In this document: positions 1 to 8,272 of the stretch, one piece after another
Position numbering within the stretch: the first letter of the stretch is position 1
Layout of the letters: every line of letters starts with the position of its first letter
Source of the DNA: DATGKR01 sp035294565
Lineage (GTDB): Bacteria > Actinomycetota > Acidimicrobiia > Acidimicrobiales > Palsa-688
Assembly: GCA_035294565.1 (NCBI GenBank)
Contig: DATGKR010000122.1
Coordinates: forward strand, 1 to 36,030
Length of the DNA: 36,030 bases
Direction: 5' to 3'
Position numbers and translations under genes: made by a program
Notes under the pieces: generated by a model
Databases searched by the model: none
What the model was told of the DNA's origin: nothing
The model's input: only the letters and a program-made list of their open reading frames with translations

Positions 1-711
1 CTCCGAAACGGGGCCACCCTCCCGCTCGCCAACACCCGGCCCGGCCTCGACCTGACGACCGTTTTCACCGGCTTCCAACCCCTGCTCGCCGCGCTCGCCC
101 CGGCGCAGGTCAACGAGCTGACCGGCTCGATCATCGCAGTGCTGCAGGGAGAATCGGGGGCTGTTGCCAACCTGGTGGACCAGACGGCGACGCTCACGTC
201 CAACCTGGCGCAACGCCAGACCGTCATCGACGAGCTGCTCGACAACCTGACTCCCCTTTTGACACATGTCAACACTGATGACACGCAGCTGCAGACGCTG
301 ATCGTCGGTCTGGACACCTTGGTAAAGGGGCTCGCCTCCGAGCGGGACCAGGTCGGCGGGGCGGTCAGCGGTCTCAGCCAGCTCACCACGTCCGCCTCGA
401 ACCTCCTCGACAACGTCCAGCCCACCCTCGACCAGGACATAGCCGGGCTCCGGAGCGCAACCGGCGTGCTCCTCCAGAACCAGGGTGGGTTGAACACGGT
501 CCTCACCGGGCTGCCCGGCCTTCTCAACGCCCTCGACAAGGCAGCCTCCTCCGGGAACTACCTGGCCGTCTACGTCTGCGACCTCACCGCAGAGGTCAGC
601 GGCCCGATCAGCGTCAAGCTGTCGCCGGGGGTGCCGCAGAGCCCCCCCCTCACCGTTCCCGACGGGATCATCGGCAACCAGGCCGTCCACACCCCGGTGT
701 GCCGGCCGTGA
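1..711 (+). CDS. mceB: MCE family protein, C-terminal part (5' end outside window)
   Basis: The frame is open from base 1 to the TGA at 709-711, giving 236 residues of the C-terminal part of a Mce protein. The MlaD/MCE domain itself lies outside the window. What remains is the long helical tail (repeated NLL/QTATLTSNL/LDNL heptad-like stretches) that in this family forms the periplasmic needle or tunnel. It ends in a Cys-containing tail (YLAVYVCDL ... HTPVCRP). Four more mce genes follow, the fourth member seen being the lipoprotein (MceE position) and the fifth MceF, so by order this is MceB. Mce proteins with YrbE permeases and MceG import lipids or sterols in Actinobacteria; the substrate here cannot be read. 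The next gene starts inside the stop codon (GTGA), implying coupled translation. Confidence 0.88.
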   Translation, partial: LRNGATLPLANTRPGLDLTTVFTGFQPLLAALAPAQVNELTGSIIAVLQGESGAVANLVDQTATLTSNLAQRQTVIDELLDNLTPLLTHVNTDDTQLQTLIVGLDTLVKGLASERDQVGGAVSGLSQLTTSASNLLDNVQPTLDQDIAGLRSATGVLLQNQGGLNTVLTGLPGLLNALDKAASSGNYLAVYVCDLTAEVSGPISVKLSPGVPQSPPLTVPDGIIGNQAVHTPVCRP

Positions 712-1706
712 GGAAGTTCCGCGAGATGAACCTGATCGTCATCGCGGCGGTCGCAGCCGCCCTGTTCGTCGTGGGGGCGGCGCTCGCCCTCAACATTTCG
801 AAGCTCACCGCCGCCACCTACTCTGCGGACCTCGCCAGCGCCGTGGGGCTGAAGAGCGGGGACGTGGTCACCATCGCCGGGGTCCGGGTCGGCCAGGTCA
901 GCGGCCTCACCCTGCACGGCGACGTCGCCCGGGTCACCTTCACGGTCTCAGGATCACACCGCCTCGGCAGGGACACCCGGCTCAACGTCAAGATCCTCAA
1001 CCCGGTCGGCGTCGAGTACCTGGAGCTGGTGCCCGAGGGTCCCGGCCGGCTGCGGGCCCCGATCCCCGTCGGCCGCACCACCATCCCCGGGACGCTCGTC
1101 GGCGACCTCAACCAGCTGACCGCCCAGGCCCAGCAGACGAACATCCCCCAGCTGGTCAAGGCCCTGGAGGTGCTCACCCAGACGGTGGCCGCCAACAGCC
1201 CTGCGCAGACCAGGGCCGCCCTCGACGGGGTGGCCCAGCTGTCGGCCGTCCTCGCCGGCCGCCAGCAGGAGATAGAGCAGCTCGTCACCCAGTCCGCCCG
1301 GCTGACGGGCCTGCTCAGCGGGGACAGCTCGCAGATCGTCGACCTGCTCGGCCAGTCGTCCCTGCTCCTCCAGGTCCTCGACCAGCGCAAGGAAGCGCTC
1401 GACAACCTCCTCGCCACCACCAGCCGCCTAACCGGCCAGATCGACCACGTGATCTCCGCCGACCGCTCCCAGCTCGACCCGATGCTCTCCAACCTGCAGG
1501 CGCTCTCGTCGTTCCTCGCCCGGGACAGCTCCGACATAGGCCGCGCGCTGCCCCTCGTCGCCGCCTTCAGCCGCTACGCGGCGAACCTCGCAGGCTCGGG
1601 ACCCTACGCCGACTTCGTCGCCCCCACCCTCGTCGTGCCGGACAACCTGATCGACCAGTGCGCCGGGCTGCTCCCCCTGAACCCGCAGCGGGGGTGCCGG
1701 GTTTGA
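708..1706 (+). CDS. mceC: MCE family protein, MceC position
   Basis: This 332-residue Mce protein starts at GTG 708, overlapping the previous stop as GTGA; an upstream GTG at 699 is possible. The N-terminus is short and basic (MRKFREMN), followed by one membrane segment (about residues 6-26). The MlaD/MCE domain follows at about residues 30-115 (YSADLASAVGLKSGDVVTIAG, then VEYLELVP), and then a long helical, Gln/Leu-rich tail. The C-terminus carries a Cys pair typical of the set (IDQCAGLLPLNPQRGCRV). It should be one of six Mce subunits that make the periplasmic channel of the lipid importer. The next gene overlaps its stop. Confidence 0.92.
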   Translation: MRKFREMNLIVIAAVAAALFVVGAALALNISKLTAATYSADLASAVGLKSGDVVTIAGVRVGQVSGLTLHGDVARVTFTVSGSHRLGRDTRLNVKILNPVGVEYLELVPEGPGRLRAPIPVGRTTIPGTLVGDLNQLTAQAQQTNIPQLVKALEVLTQTVAANSPAQTRAALDGVAQLSAVLAGRQQEIEQLVTQSARLTGLLSGDSSQIVDLLGQSSLLLQVLDQRKEALDNLLATTSRLTGQIDHVISADRSQLDPMLSNLQALSSFLARDSSDIGRALPLVAAFSRYAANLAGSGPYADFVAPTLVVPDNLIDQCAGLLPLNPQRGCRV

Positions 1707-2884
1707 GGCCGCTGACGGGCGCGCTGCAGCGGTCGAGGACCTGGGTGGCAGCGGCCGCCGCCGCTCTACTCGTCGCGGGCATCGGCGCGGTCCTCGCCCA
1801 CAGCGGCCCGCCGACGCGCACCATCTACGCCCGCTTCAGCCAGGCCCCCGGCCTCTACCCCGGCAACCACGTCGACGTCCTCGGCATCCCGGTGGGCTCG
1901 GTCACAGCGGTGCGCCCGCGTCCGGGGTACGTGCTCGTCACCATGCGGGTCGACACCGACGTGAAAATCCCTGAGAATGCCGACGCGGTGCTGATGGCCC
2001 CCGAGGTGGTCGCCGACCGCTTCGTCCAGCTCTCCCCGCCATACCGCTCGGGTCCGTCCCTGGCTCCCGGCGCGGTGATCCCCCTCAGTCGCACCGCGAT
2101 ACCCGAATCGGTGGACGCCGTCATCGGCACGCTCGACAACCTCGCCTACCAGCTCGGGCCCAACGGGGCGAACAGGACCGGGGCGCTCACCCAGCTCGTC
2201 CACCAGCTGGCCGTCTCCTTCGGCGGCAACGGCCCGGACTTCCACCGGGCCGTGGTCAACTTCAGCCACGCCCTCGCCGGCCTGTCGGCGAACTCCCCTG
2301 CGCTCGCCGACACCATCGACAACCTCGGACGACTGAGCACCGCCCTGGCCGACAACGCCGACACCTACCGGTCGTTCGCCGCCGACCTCGCCGCGGTCAG
2401 CCAGATCCTCGCCAACGACCGCTCCGACGTGTCCGCCGTGATGGCGTCGCTGCAGCGGCTGTTCGCCGACCTGACGAGCTTCATCGACACCGACGGGAGC
2501 GCCCTCGGCTCCAGCATCCGCAACCTCGACACCTTCGTGTCCACCCTCGAGTCCGAGCAGCAGGCCCTAGCCCAGGCCTACGACCTCACGCCCCTCGCCC
2601 TGCAGAACCTGGCGAACACCGTGGACACCTCGGCTCCCGGCGGCCCGGCGATCCGGGGGCGCTACGACGCCGTGCCGGCGACCACCACACTTTTCGACCA
2701 GGTCTGCGGCAACACGGCGCTGCGCTTCTTGGTCATCCTCGCCTCCGGGACACAGACCAACCCTCTCACCCCGGCCACCCCGACCGACACGCTGTGCGCC
2801 GTCGGCAACGCGCTCAACGCCCTCACCCCCCCGCCTGGGTCGACGCCCGGACCGCAGCTCAGCCTGCAGGCGCTCGCCGGATGA
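1703..2884 (+). CDS. mceD: MCE family protein, MceD position
   Basis: This 393-residue Mce protein has a membrane anchor (WVAAAAAALLVAGIGAVLA), a MlaD/MCE domain (TIYARFSQAPGLYPGNHVDV, then PEVVADRFVQLSPPY) and a long helical tail. The likely start is TTG 1703, overlapping the upstream stop as TTGA with a G-rich ribosome-binding stretch at 1690-1694. GTG 1694 and GTG 1658 are in-frame alternatives, so the N-terminus is uncertain by up to 15 residues. Near the C-terminus it has the Cys-containing segment (LFDQVCGNTALRF, then DTLCAVGNALN) common in MceD. It is followed by mceE with an ATGA overlap. Confidence 0.9.
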   Translation: MRPLTGALQRSRTWVAAAAAALLVAGIGAVLAHSGPPTRTIYARFSQAPGLYPGNHVDVLGIPVGSVTAVRPRPGYVLVTMRVDTDVKIPENADAVLMAPEVVADRFVQLSPPYRSGPSLAPGAVIPLSRTAIPESVDAVIGTLDNLAYQLGPNGANRTGALTQLVHQLAVSFGGNGPDFHRAVVNFSHALAGLSANSPALADTIDNLGRLSTALADNADTYRSFAADLAAVSQILANDRSDVSAVMASLQRLFADLTSFIDTDGSALGSSIRNLDTFVSTLESEQQALAQAYDLTPLALQNLANTVDTSAPGGPAIRGRYDAVPATTTLFDQVCGNTALRFLVILASGTQTNPLTPATPTDTLCAVGNALNALTPPPGSTPGPQLSLQALAG

Positions 2885-3945
2885 GAGCCGCACGCCTGCT
2901 CCCCCTGCTCGCCGCGGCAACCCTGGGCCTGTCCTCCTGCGGGATAAGCCTGCAGTCCCTGCCGAAGATAGGCGGGGTGAGCGGACCGACCTACGCTCTC
3001 ACCGCCACGTTCGCAAACGTCGTCAACCTCCCCGCCAACGCCAACGTGCGTGTCGGCGCCTTCAAGGTCGGCTACGTGTCGTCGATCGGGCTCAGCGACT
3101 TCAAGGCGCTGATAACGATGAGGATCAAGAAGTCGGTCCGTCTCCCCGCCGGCACGACCGCCGCCATCCGCTTCGACACCCCCCTCGGGGAGGACTTCGT
3201 CCTGCTGCAGCCGCCGTCGCCCCCCAGACCCCCCTACCTGCGGAGCGGCGCCTCCATACCAGAGTCGGAGACCTCCACCGCACCCAGCGTCGAGGACCTC
3301 TTCGGAGCCCTCGGCGCCCTCCTCAACGGCGGGGGGATCGACCAGCTGCAGACGATCGTCAGCCAGACCGACCTGGCGTTCGCAGGCAACCAGGCCAAGA
3401 TCCGCGCCCTCATCCAGAACCTCGACTCCACCGTCTCGTACTTCTCGGAGCACGCCCCCGCGCTCGACGCCGCCCTGTCTGCAATGGCCTCGCTCGCCCG
3501 TGTGCTCGAGCAGGGCAGCTCGACCATCACCCAGGGCCTCGCGACCATCGGACCCGCCGTCGGGGTGCTCGCCGGCGAAAGCCAGCAGATCGACGACCTG
3601 GTCACCCAGCTCGACGGGCTGAGCAACGCCGCCAACGCCATCATCGACTCCAGCGCCGCCGGCACCGTCCAAACGGTCCGGCAGCTGCAGCCGCTTTTGA
3701 CCCAGCTGACCTCAGTGCAAGCCCAGCTCGGGCCGGCCCTGTCAGCCGTCGGCGCCCTCGAGAAGTACACGCCGGCGGCGGTCCCCGGCGACTATCTGCA
3801 GCTGGCAGTCGACGCCACCATCGGCATCCCGCCGGTCCCCTCCGACGCCCCGCCGCTCGAGAAGGTGACGGTCGACCCGCCCGACCCCTACCAGGCCTAC
3901 GACCAGTCGGCGACCGCCATGCTGATAGAGGCCGCTCTGCCGTGA
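2881..3945 (+). CDS. mceE: MCE family lipoprotein, MceE/LprK-like
   Basis: This 354-residue Mce protein has a lipoprotein signal peptide: MRAARLLPLLAAATLGLSSC, lipobox LSSC, lipidated Cys at residue 20. That is the hallmark of the fifth (MceE/LprK) member and fixes the lettering of the cluster. The MCE domain follows (YALTATFANVVNLPANANVR, then TPLGEDFVLLQPP), then a helical tail. ATG 2881 overlaps the previous TGA (ATGA). An in-frame GTG at 2794 would put 29 Arg-rich residues before the signal peptide and is rejected. The product is probably anchored to the outer leaflet of the cytoplasmic membrane as part of the Mce complex. Confidence 0.93.
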   Translation: MRAARLLPLLAAATLGLSSCGISLQSLPKIGGVSGPTYALTATFANVVNLPANANVRVGAFKVGYVSSIGLSDFKALITMRIKKSVRLPAGTTAAIRFDTPLGEDFVLLQPPSPPRPPYLRSGASIPESETSTAPSVEDLFGALGALLNGGGIDQLQTIVSQTDLAFAGNQAKIRALIQNLDSTVSYFSEHAPALDAALSAMASLARVLEQGSSTITQGLATIGPAVGVLAGESQQIDDLVTQLDGLSNAANAIIDSSAAGTVQTVRQLQPLLTQLTSVQAQLGPALSAVGALEKYTPAAVPGDYLQLAVDATIGIPPVPSDAPPLEKVTVDPPDPYQAYDQSATAMLIEAALP

Positions 3946-5024
3946 GCCGATCGGTCGCCGCCCGACTCGTGGCCCTCGGCGTGGTCACCGTGCTCGGCTT
4001 CTACTACATCCTCTTCGACGCCATCGGCTTCAAGCTCCTCGACCAGCCCTACACGGTGCAGGTCGTGCTCCCCGTAGCCGGCGGGGTGTACTCGGAGGCC
4101 TACGTCACCTACCGCGGTGTCGAGGTCGGCCGGGTCACTGCGCTGCACCTCCACACCGACCGGGTGGTGGCCGACCTGTCGATCCACGCCGGGACGAGGA
4201 TCCCCGCCGACGTGAGCGCCAACGTCAAGGAGCTCACCGCGGCCGCCGAGCAGTACCTGGACCTGGTGCCCCTCTCCTCCAAGGGCCCCTACCTGCACAA
4301 CGGGTCGGTCATACCAGAGGACCACACCAGCGTGCCGGTGTCGATAGGCACCCTGCTCGACACCCTCAACTCCCTGGTGCAGAGCCTGCACGCCTCGGAC
4401 CTGAACACTCTGACCTCGGCGCTGGCGACCGGCCTGAAGAACGCCGGCGGGGACCTGCGCGCGATCATCGTCGACGCCGACACGCTCGTCACCGCCCTGC
4501 AGTCGGCGATCCCCGGCACCCAGCAGCTCATAGACGCCGGCCACACGGTCCTGTCCACCTTTCAGTCCACCGCGGGCGAGTTCCAGCAGTTCTCGGCCAA
4601 CCTCGACCTGCTCAGCCGCCAGGTGGCGGCTTCCAACGCCGACCTGGTCGCCCTGCTGCAAAACGGTGCGTCGGCGGGGACCGCCCTCTCCACCTTCCTC
4701 CACAGCACGGCGCAGCCGACCGTGGCGCTCATCGACGGCCTCTCGTCGGTCACCGGCGTCGCCTACGACCGCCAACCCGCCTTCCAGGCCCTGTTCCAGG
4801 TGCTGCCGCTCTTCGCCGACGACGTGGCGATGGTCACCACCGGCGGGCAGGTGCGCTTCGAGCTGACCTTCAACACCAAGGACCCGGTCTGCCCCTACTC
4901 CCCCCTCGTCGAACCCACCGCCCTCGTCACCGCCGCCGACCTCGACGCCACCTGCACCAGCGAGGCCCCCGGCATGCTCCAACGCGGCGCCGACAAGGCT
5001 CCCCCGCCGGTCGCCTCGCCGTGA
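3942..5024 (+). CDS. mceF: MCE family protein, MceF position
   Basis: This is the last Mce subunit (360 residues) and starts at GTG 3942 in a GTGA overlap with mceE. One N-terminal membrane segment (ARLVALGVVTVLGFYYILF) precedes the MCE domain (YTVQVVLPVAGGVYSEAYVT, then AAEQYLDLVPLS), then a helical tail and a C-terminal region with two Cys (DPVCPYSPLVEP, DATCTSEAPG). The final A of its TGA stop is also the first base of palindromic repeat copy 1, so the element abuts the gene exactly. In the family, MceF closes the hexameric assembly; the substrate is unknown. Confidence 0.92.
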   Translation: MSRSVAARLVALGVVTVLGFYYILFDAIGFKLLDQPYTVQVVLPVAGGVYSEAYVTYRGVEVGRVTALHLHTDRVVADLSIHAGTRIPADVSANVKELTAAAEQYLDLVPLSSKGPYLHNGSVIPEDHTSVPVSIGTLLDTLNSLVQSLHASDLNTLTSALATGLKNAGGDLRAIIVDADTLVTALQSAIPGTQQLIDAGHTVLSTFQSTAGEFQQFSANLDLLSRQVAASNADLVALLQNGASAGTALSTFLHSTAQPTVALIDGLSSVTGVAYDRQPAFQALFQVLPLFADDVAMVTTGGQVRFELTFNTKDPVCPYSPLVEPTALVTAADLDATCTSEAPGMLQRGADKAPPPVASP

Positions 5025-5156
5025 GAACGTGTCGCGAAACTCGCGTGGAGAGAGCGGACGGACGTTCGAATCACTCTCCATTGATATGGAAGAGCATTTG
5101 AATAGAAGAGAACGACCGTTCGCTCTCTCCCAAGCTCCACTTTCGCGACACGTTCT
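5024..5156. repeat. ERIC-like 133-bp palindromic repeat, copy 1
   Basis: This is an imperfect palindrome with perfect 16-bp terminal inverted repeats (5024-5039 and 5141-5156, AGAACGTGTCGCGAAA). It has 19-bp inner arms (5049-5067 and 5110-5128) and a small central hairpin. A second copy at 14599-14732 is about 93% identical, and the differences cluster in the middle. Its lower GC and lack of a conserved frame (a 1-nt length difference shifts it) speak against coding. It begins on the last base of the mceF stop and interrupts an operon whose other junctions mostly overlap. No clear target-site duplication is visible. Size and architecture recall enterobacterial ERIC elements or a MITE; the family is not one I can name. 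Confidence 0.9.
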
Positions 5157-5171
5157 GAGACCCTTGGTCTC
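5157..5171 (+). other. Small hairpin directly after repeat copy 1
   Basis: GAGACC and GGTCTC form a perfect 6-bp stem with a 3-nt loop, directly abutting the right end of the repeat. There is no T-tract, so it is not a standard intrinsic terminator. It may stabilise RNA ends or be fortuitous. Copy 2 of the repeat is not followed by the same hairpin. Confidence 0.4.
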
Positions 5172-5210
5172 GGAATCCGTCGCAAAACCACCTCCAGGTT
5201 GGGAGAAGAT

Positions 5211-5822
5211 GTGAACGTGGAACAGGATCTCGAACAGGAAGAGACCGCCGCCGGGGAGGGCGGCAGCCGCAGCCGGCGCCTGCTCCGCCGCCTGGATCTT
5301 TCGGCTCTCGTCCGCCGCTACGAGCTGACCGAGCTTCTCGCCATCGCCTTGGCGCTGGTCCTCGTGGCGGCGCTGATCTTCTCGGTCGTCGAGCTGGCGA
5401 GCAAGAGCAGCAAGGTCAGCTCCCTGGAGAAGCTCGACTCGCTGCGCACGAGCGCCATGCAGGCGGCGTCGGTCTACGGCGTCTACCTGTCGAGCTACAC
5501 CTACACGAACCTGAACGGCCCGGGCACCCCCTGGGCTGAGGTGGACGCACACTCGACACCCGCCTACCGGGCCAAGTTCGACAAGACCAAGGCCTCCCTG
5601 GGCGCGCTGGTCCAGCACTACAAGGCCACCGCCAAGGGGACCGTCAAGGCGGAGGGGATCACGTCGATCACCCCCGACGCGGCGAACGTCCTCCTCTACA
5701 TCGTGCAGACCACGACCAACTCCACCCAGACCAGCCCCCGCACCCAGCCGCTCGTCGTGCAGCTCCTCCTCTCCCGCCAGAAAGGCAAGTGGCTCATCGG
5801 CGACCTGATAGTGCCGAGTTGA
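5211..5822 (+). CDS. Mce-associated membrane protein
   Basis: This 203-residue protein has a charged cytoplasmic N-terminus (Glu-rich, then RSRRLLRRLDLSALVRRYEL). One membrane helix (LLAIALALVLVAALIFSVVEL) is followed by a roughly 130-residue extracytoplasmic domain ending in QKGKWLIGDLIVPS. This is the plan of Mce-associated (Mam/Mas) proteins, which carry an NTF2-like outer domain and are thought to stabilise Mce complexes. GTG 5211 is chosen because GGGAGA at 5201-5206 is positioned as a ribosome-binding site; TTG 5199 and GTG 5217 are alternatives. It is separated from mceF by the palindromic repeat and overlaps the next gene (TTGA). Confidence 0.85.
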   Translation: MNVEQDLEQEETAAGEGGSRSRRLLRRLDLSALVRRYELTELLAIALALVLVAALIFSVVELASKSSKVSSLEKLDSLRTSAMQAASVYGVYLSSYTYTNLNGPGTPWAEVDAHSTPAYRAKFDKTKASLGALVQHYKATAKGTVKAEGITSITPDAANVLLYIVQTTTNSTQTSPRTQPLVVQLLLSRQKGKWLIGDLIVPS

Positions 5823-6625
5823 GCCGGGTCCTGCGCTCGGCGCGCCTGCGGGTGGCGGTGGCCGCTTTCCTCGTCGTGGCCGCAGCGGCGTTCGCGGTGG
5901 CAGGCAACCGCCGGGCCTACGCCGACGCCACCGCCCCGCCGCCGTACCCGTCGAACTGCCCCCCGGCGTCCAACCCGCCGCCGAACTACCCGGCGACGGC
6001 ACCGCCGATCCCCTACGAGGTGCCGTTCCGGGCCATCATCTTCGACGGGCAGATAAGCCTTCCGCCCAACGTGGTGATCCCCCACCTCTACGCGACGGCC
6101 TGCGGGCTCGTCCGCCTACCACAGCTGACCGGGACGATAGCGGCGTCCAACATCGTCCTCGCCCAACCGAACGTGTACATAAGCGGGCTGGAGGCGATCC
6201 CCGCGACGGTGAGCTTCGGCCAGCTCACCGCCTCCATCGACCTCACCCCGGCTCACAACGGCGGCCTGGACATCACCGTCAGCGGCAGCACCCAGGCCTC
6301 GGTCACCACCCTCGGCATGACCTGCGGCATCACCCTGCAGGCGACGTTCACCACCCGCACCGACGGCATCCTCACGGGCCAGCCGGTCACCGGGCCCACC
6401 CAGCAGGGCCAGGCACAGGTGGTGAGCAACTCGTTCTCGGTGCCGGCCATAGTCGGTTCGGACAGCGGCACGTGCCCCCCGTCCATAGCCCAGACGTTCA
6501 ACCATCTCGTCGGCCTGCCGGCGCGCGCCGGCGTCGGCCAGTTCACCGCCCCGTTCTGCTTCGACTTCGAGCTCGAGAACACCAACCTCCCGCCGAGGAC
6601 GGCGAGCTGCCCGTGGCCGTCGTGA
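5819..6625 (+). CDS. Secreted protein of unknown function (paralogue of the next gene)
   Basis: This 268-residue protein begins at TTG 5819, overlapping the upstream stop (TTGA). A Sec signal peptide (RSARLRVAVAAFLVVAAAAF) ends at a probable AYA|D cleavage site. The mature part opens with a Pro-rich stretch (NCPPASNPPPNYPATAPPIP), then PYEVPFRAIIFDG, ACGLVRLPQL, a beta-rich central region, and a C-terminal block (GILTGQPVTGPTQQ, NSFSVPAIV, CPPSIAQTFNHLVGLPA). The same blocks recur in the next gene, so the two are tandem paralogues. No enzyme motif is visible. The location suggests an extracytoplasmic accessory of the Mce lipid system; that is inference only. Confidence 0.82.
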   Translation: MSRVLRSARLRVAVAAFLVVAAAAFAVAGNRRAYADATAPPPYPSNCPPASNPPPNYPATAPPIPYEVPFRAIIFDGQISLPPNVVIPHLYATACGLVRLPQLTGTIAASNIVLAQPNVYISGLEAIPATVSFGQLTASIDLTPAHNGGLDITVSGSTQASVTTLGMTCGITLQATFTTRTDGILTGQPVTGPTQQGQAQVVSNSFSVPAIVGSDSGTCPPSIAQTFNHLVGLPARAGVGQFTAPFCFDFELENTNLPPRTASCPWPS

Positions 6626-7779
6626 GGACCCGACCGTCGAGCACCCGCCCCCGGGCCCGACGCCGGGTGTGGAGCCGCCGCCCGAGCCGGCTCGTGGCTG
6701 GCGCGGCGGCGGTCGTCGTGGCGGCGGCGGTGGTCATGCCGGCCCGCACGGCGTTCGCCGACACCTCCCCGGGCCCGTCCGTTCCCGGGCTCCACTGCCC
6801 GCCCGAGCAGTATCCCCACGGAGGTGCGCCGCGCAGCGCCCCGCCTGTCCCCTACGAGATCCCCTTCACCGCCACCCTCGGCCAGACCGACCCTGCGGGT
6901 CTTCGGATCGGCGGGTACCTGCAAATAGCCAACAGCCTGGTCACCGCGACGCTGGGGGGGCCTGTCAGGACCGACCCGACCACCGGGCAGCCCTACGGCG
7001 ACGTCTTCGCCAGCGCCTGCGGGGTGCTGCAGCTGCCCAGCGAGTCCGGGGCGATCCCGGGCAACCCCTACGGATATGGGGGCGACGCCCAGGCGAACAA
7101 CAACTTCGTCTTCTCCAACCCGACCACCGTCTCGCTCGGCATCACCGGCATCCCGGGCCTGCCGCTTCTCAGCGCCTACGCCGACGACGACGGCAGCATC
7201 AGCACCGCCATTGACAAGACGCCCGCCGCCAACGGAGGAATGAACGTCGAGTTCTACGCCTCGGCGAAGTCGACCTCTGACTTCGGGCCGGCGCTGTCGT
7301 CCCTCCTCGGCCTGCTCGGCGCGCCCTCCTCGGGGGTGACCCTGCCGGGCCCCCTCTCTTCCCTGCTCAAAGGGGTCACCAACACCGCCGGAAGCGCCTG
7401 CACCGTCGCGATCGGCAACCTCCTCGCCGACGGGGTGCCGCCCGCCGACGTCGAGTCGGGCAAGACCGGGCTCACCTACGCCCAGGCGACGGCGCCGGTG
7501 GACTTCACCAGCCAGCGCAGCGGGGACCTGACCGGGCGCCCGGTGACCGGGCCGATCACCGGGGCGGACGCCACGCTGGTCGCCAACGACTTCCCCGTCG
7601 GGGCGATCGACCCGAACACCGTCCCCGCCGCCGGAGACAGCGGCGCGGTGTGCAGCCCCACCAACGCCAGCCTGCTCAACAGCCTGCTCGGCCTGCCGTC
7701 GATCCCCAACCCCGCGACGGGCTACTACCCCAACTCCTTCTACGCGCCGGGGTCCTTCGCTGTATACACCTCGTCCTGA
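6622..7779 (+). CDS. Secreted protein of unknown function (larger paralogue)
   Basis: This 385-residue protein starts at GTG 6622 (GTGA overlap). A long Arg-rich n-region (RTRPSSTRPRARRRVWSRRP) precedes a hydrophobic core and an AFA|D cleavage site. It shares with the preceding protein a CPP-rich start, PPVPYEIPF, ACGVLQLPS, a beta-rich core, GDLTGRPVTGP, N-F-V motifs, and a Cys followed by N-x-LLGLPS near the C-terminus. It is longer through an insertion containing a Gly/Asn segment (GNPYGYGGDAQANNNF) and a Ser/Leu-rich stretch (about residues 225-255). No known domain is recognised. It probably acts outside the membrane with the Mce proteins. Confidence 0.82.
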   Translation: MRTRPSSTRPRARRRVWSRRPSRLVAGAAAVVVAAAVVMPARTAFADTSPGPSVPGLHCPPEQYPHGGAPRSAPPVPYEIPFTATLGQTDPAGLRIGGYLQIANSLVTATLGGPVRTDPTTGQPYGDVFASACGVLQLPSESGAIPGNPYGYGGDAQANNNFVFSNPTTVSLGITGIPGLPLLSAYADDDGSISTAIDKTPAANGGMNVEFYASAKSTSDFGPALSSLLGLLGAPSSGVTLPGPLSSLLKGVTNTAGSACTVAIGNLLADGVPPADVESGKTGLTYAQATAPVDFTSQRSGDLTGRPVTGPITGADATLVANDFPVGAIDPNTVPAAGDSGAVCSPTNASLLNSLLGLPSIPNPATGYYPNSFYAPGSFAVYTSS

Positions 7780-8272
7780 CCGGTTCCGCCGGCTCGCCGC
7801 GGCAGCCGTCGCGGCGACGGCGCTGCTGCTCGCCTCCTGCTCGGCGCCGACGCACACGGCGAGCCGCCCGGCCGGCCACCTGCTGACCTCGGACGACTGG
7901 TCCCTGCCGGCGGTGGCGGGGCCTCCCGGGCCGGCCACGTTCTGCACCCTCCTCACCGCCCTGTACCGCCACGAGGCGCAGCTCCCCGAGGCGGCCGACA
8001 AGGCGGTGAAAGAGCGGTTCCTCCGCGACTACGCCGCCGCCGCCCCCCGGGTGGAAGCCGAGGCTCCCCCGGCGCTGGCCGCCGCCGCGCACACCTATTT
8101 GGGGGCCGTCGCCAGGATCCTCTCGGCCATGGCCGCAGCCGGCCTCGACTACCGCAAGGTCCCCGCGGGTACCCTCGCCCCGCTGCTTTTCGACCCGTCG
8201 GTCAAGGCCGCCGGTAACCAGGTCCTCGCCTACTCGGAGACCACATGCCACTACGACATCGTCAACCCTTAG
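7760..8272 (+). CDS. Small lipoprotein of unknown function with a non-canonical start
   Basis: The frame encodes a clear lipoprotein signal: RFRRLAAAAVAATALLLASC, lipobox LASC, Cys at codon 7838-7840. About 145 mostly helical, Ala-rich residues follow, with two further Cys (TFCTLL, TTCHYDIVNP). No ATG, GTG or TTG lies in frame between the end of the previous gene and the lipobox. The best start is CTG 7760 with GGGG at 7748-7751, overlapping the upstream gene by 20 nt. The first canonical start, GTG 7913, would delete the signal peptide and is unlikely. A sequencing error or small frameshift upstream is the alternative. Function unknown; the context is the Mce/lipid operon. Confidence 0.7.
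   Translation: MYTPRPDRFRRLAAAAVAATALLLASCSAPTHTASRPAGHLLTSDDWSLPAVAGPPGPATFCTLLTALYRHEAQLPEAADKAVKERFLRDYAAAAPRVEAEAPPALAAAAHTYLGAVARILSAMAAAGLDYRKVPAGTLAPLLFDPSVKAAGNQVLAYSETTCHYDIVNP

Noticed and set aside
5024..5156. IS element or intact transposon
   Set aside because: Only 133 bp with inverted ends; no transposase gene and no evident target-site duplication. It is kept as a non-autonomous repeat.
3897..6002. A 701-codon - strand open frame crossing repeat copy 1
   Set aside because: It runs antisense to mceF and the Mce-associated gene with shadow-like composition. The repeat part gives peptides similar to those from copy 2, which reflects the DNA repeat and not a protein.
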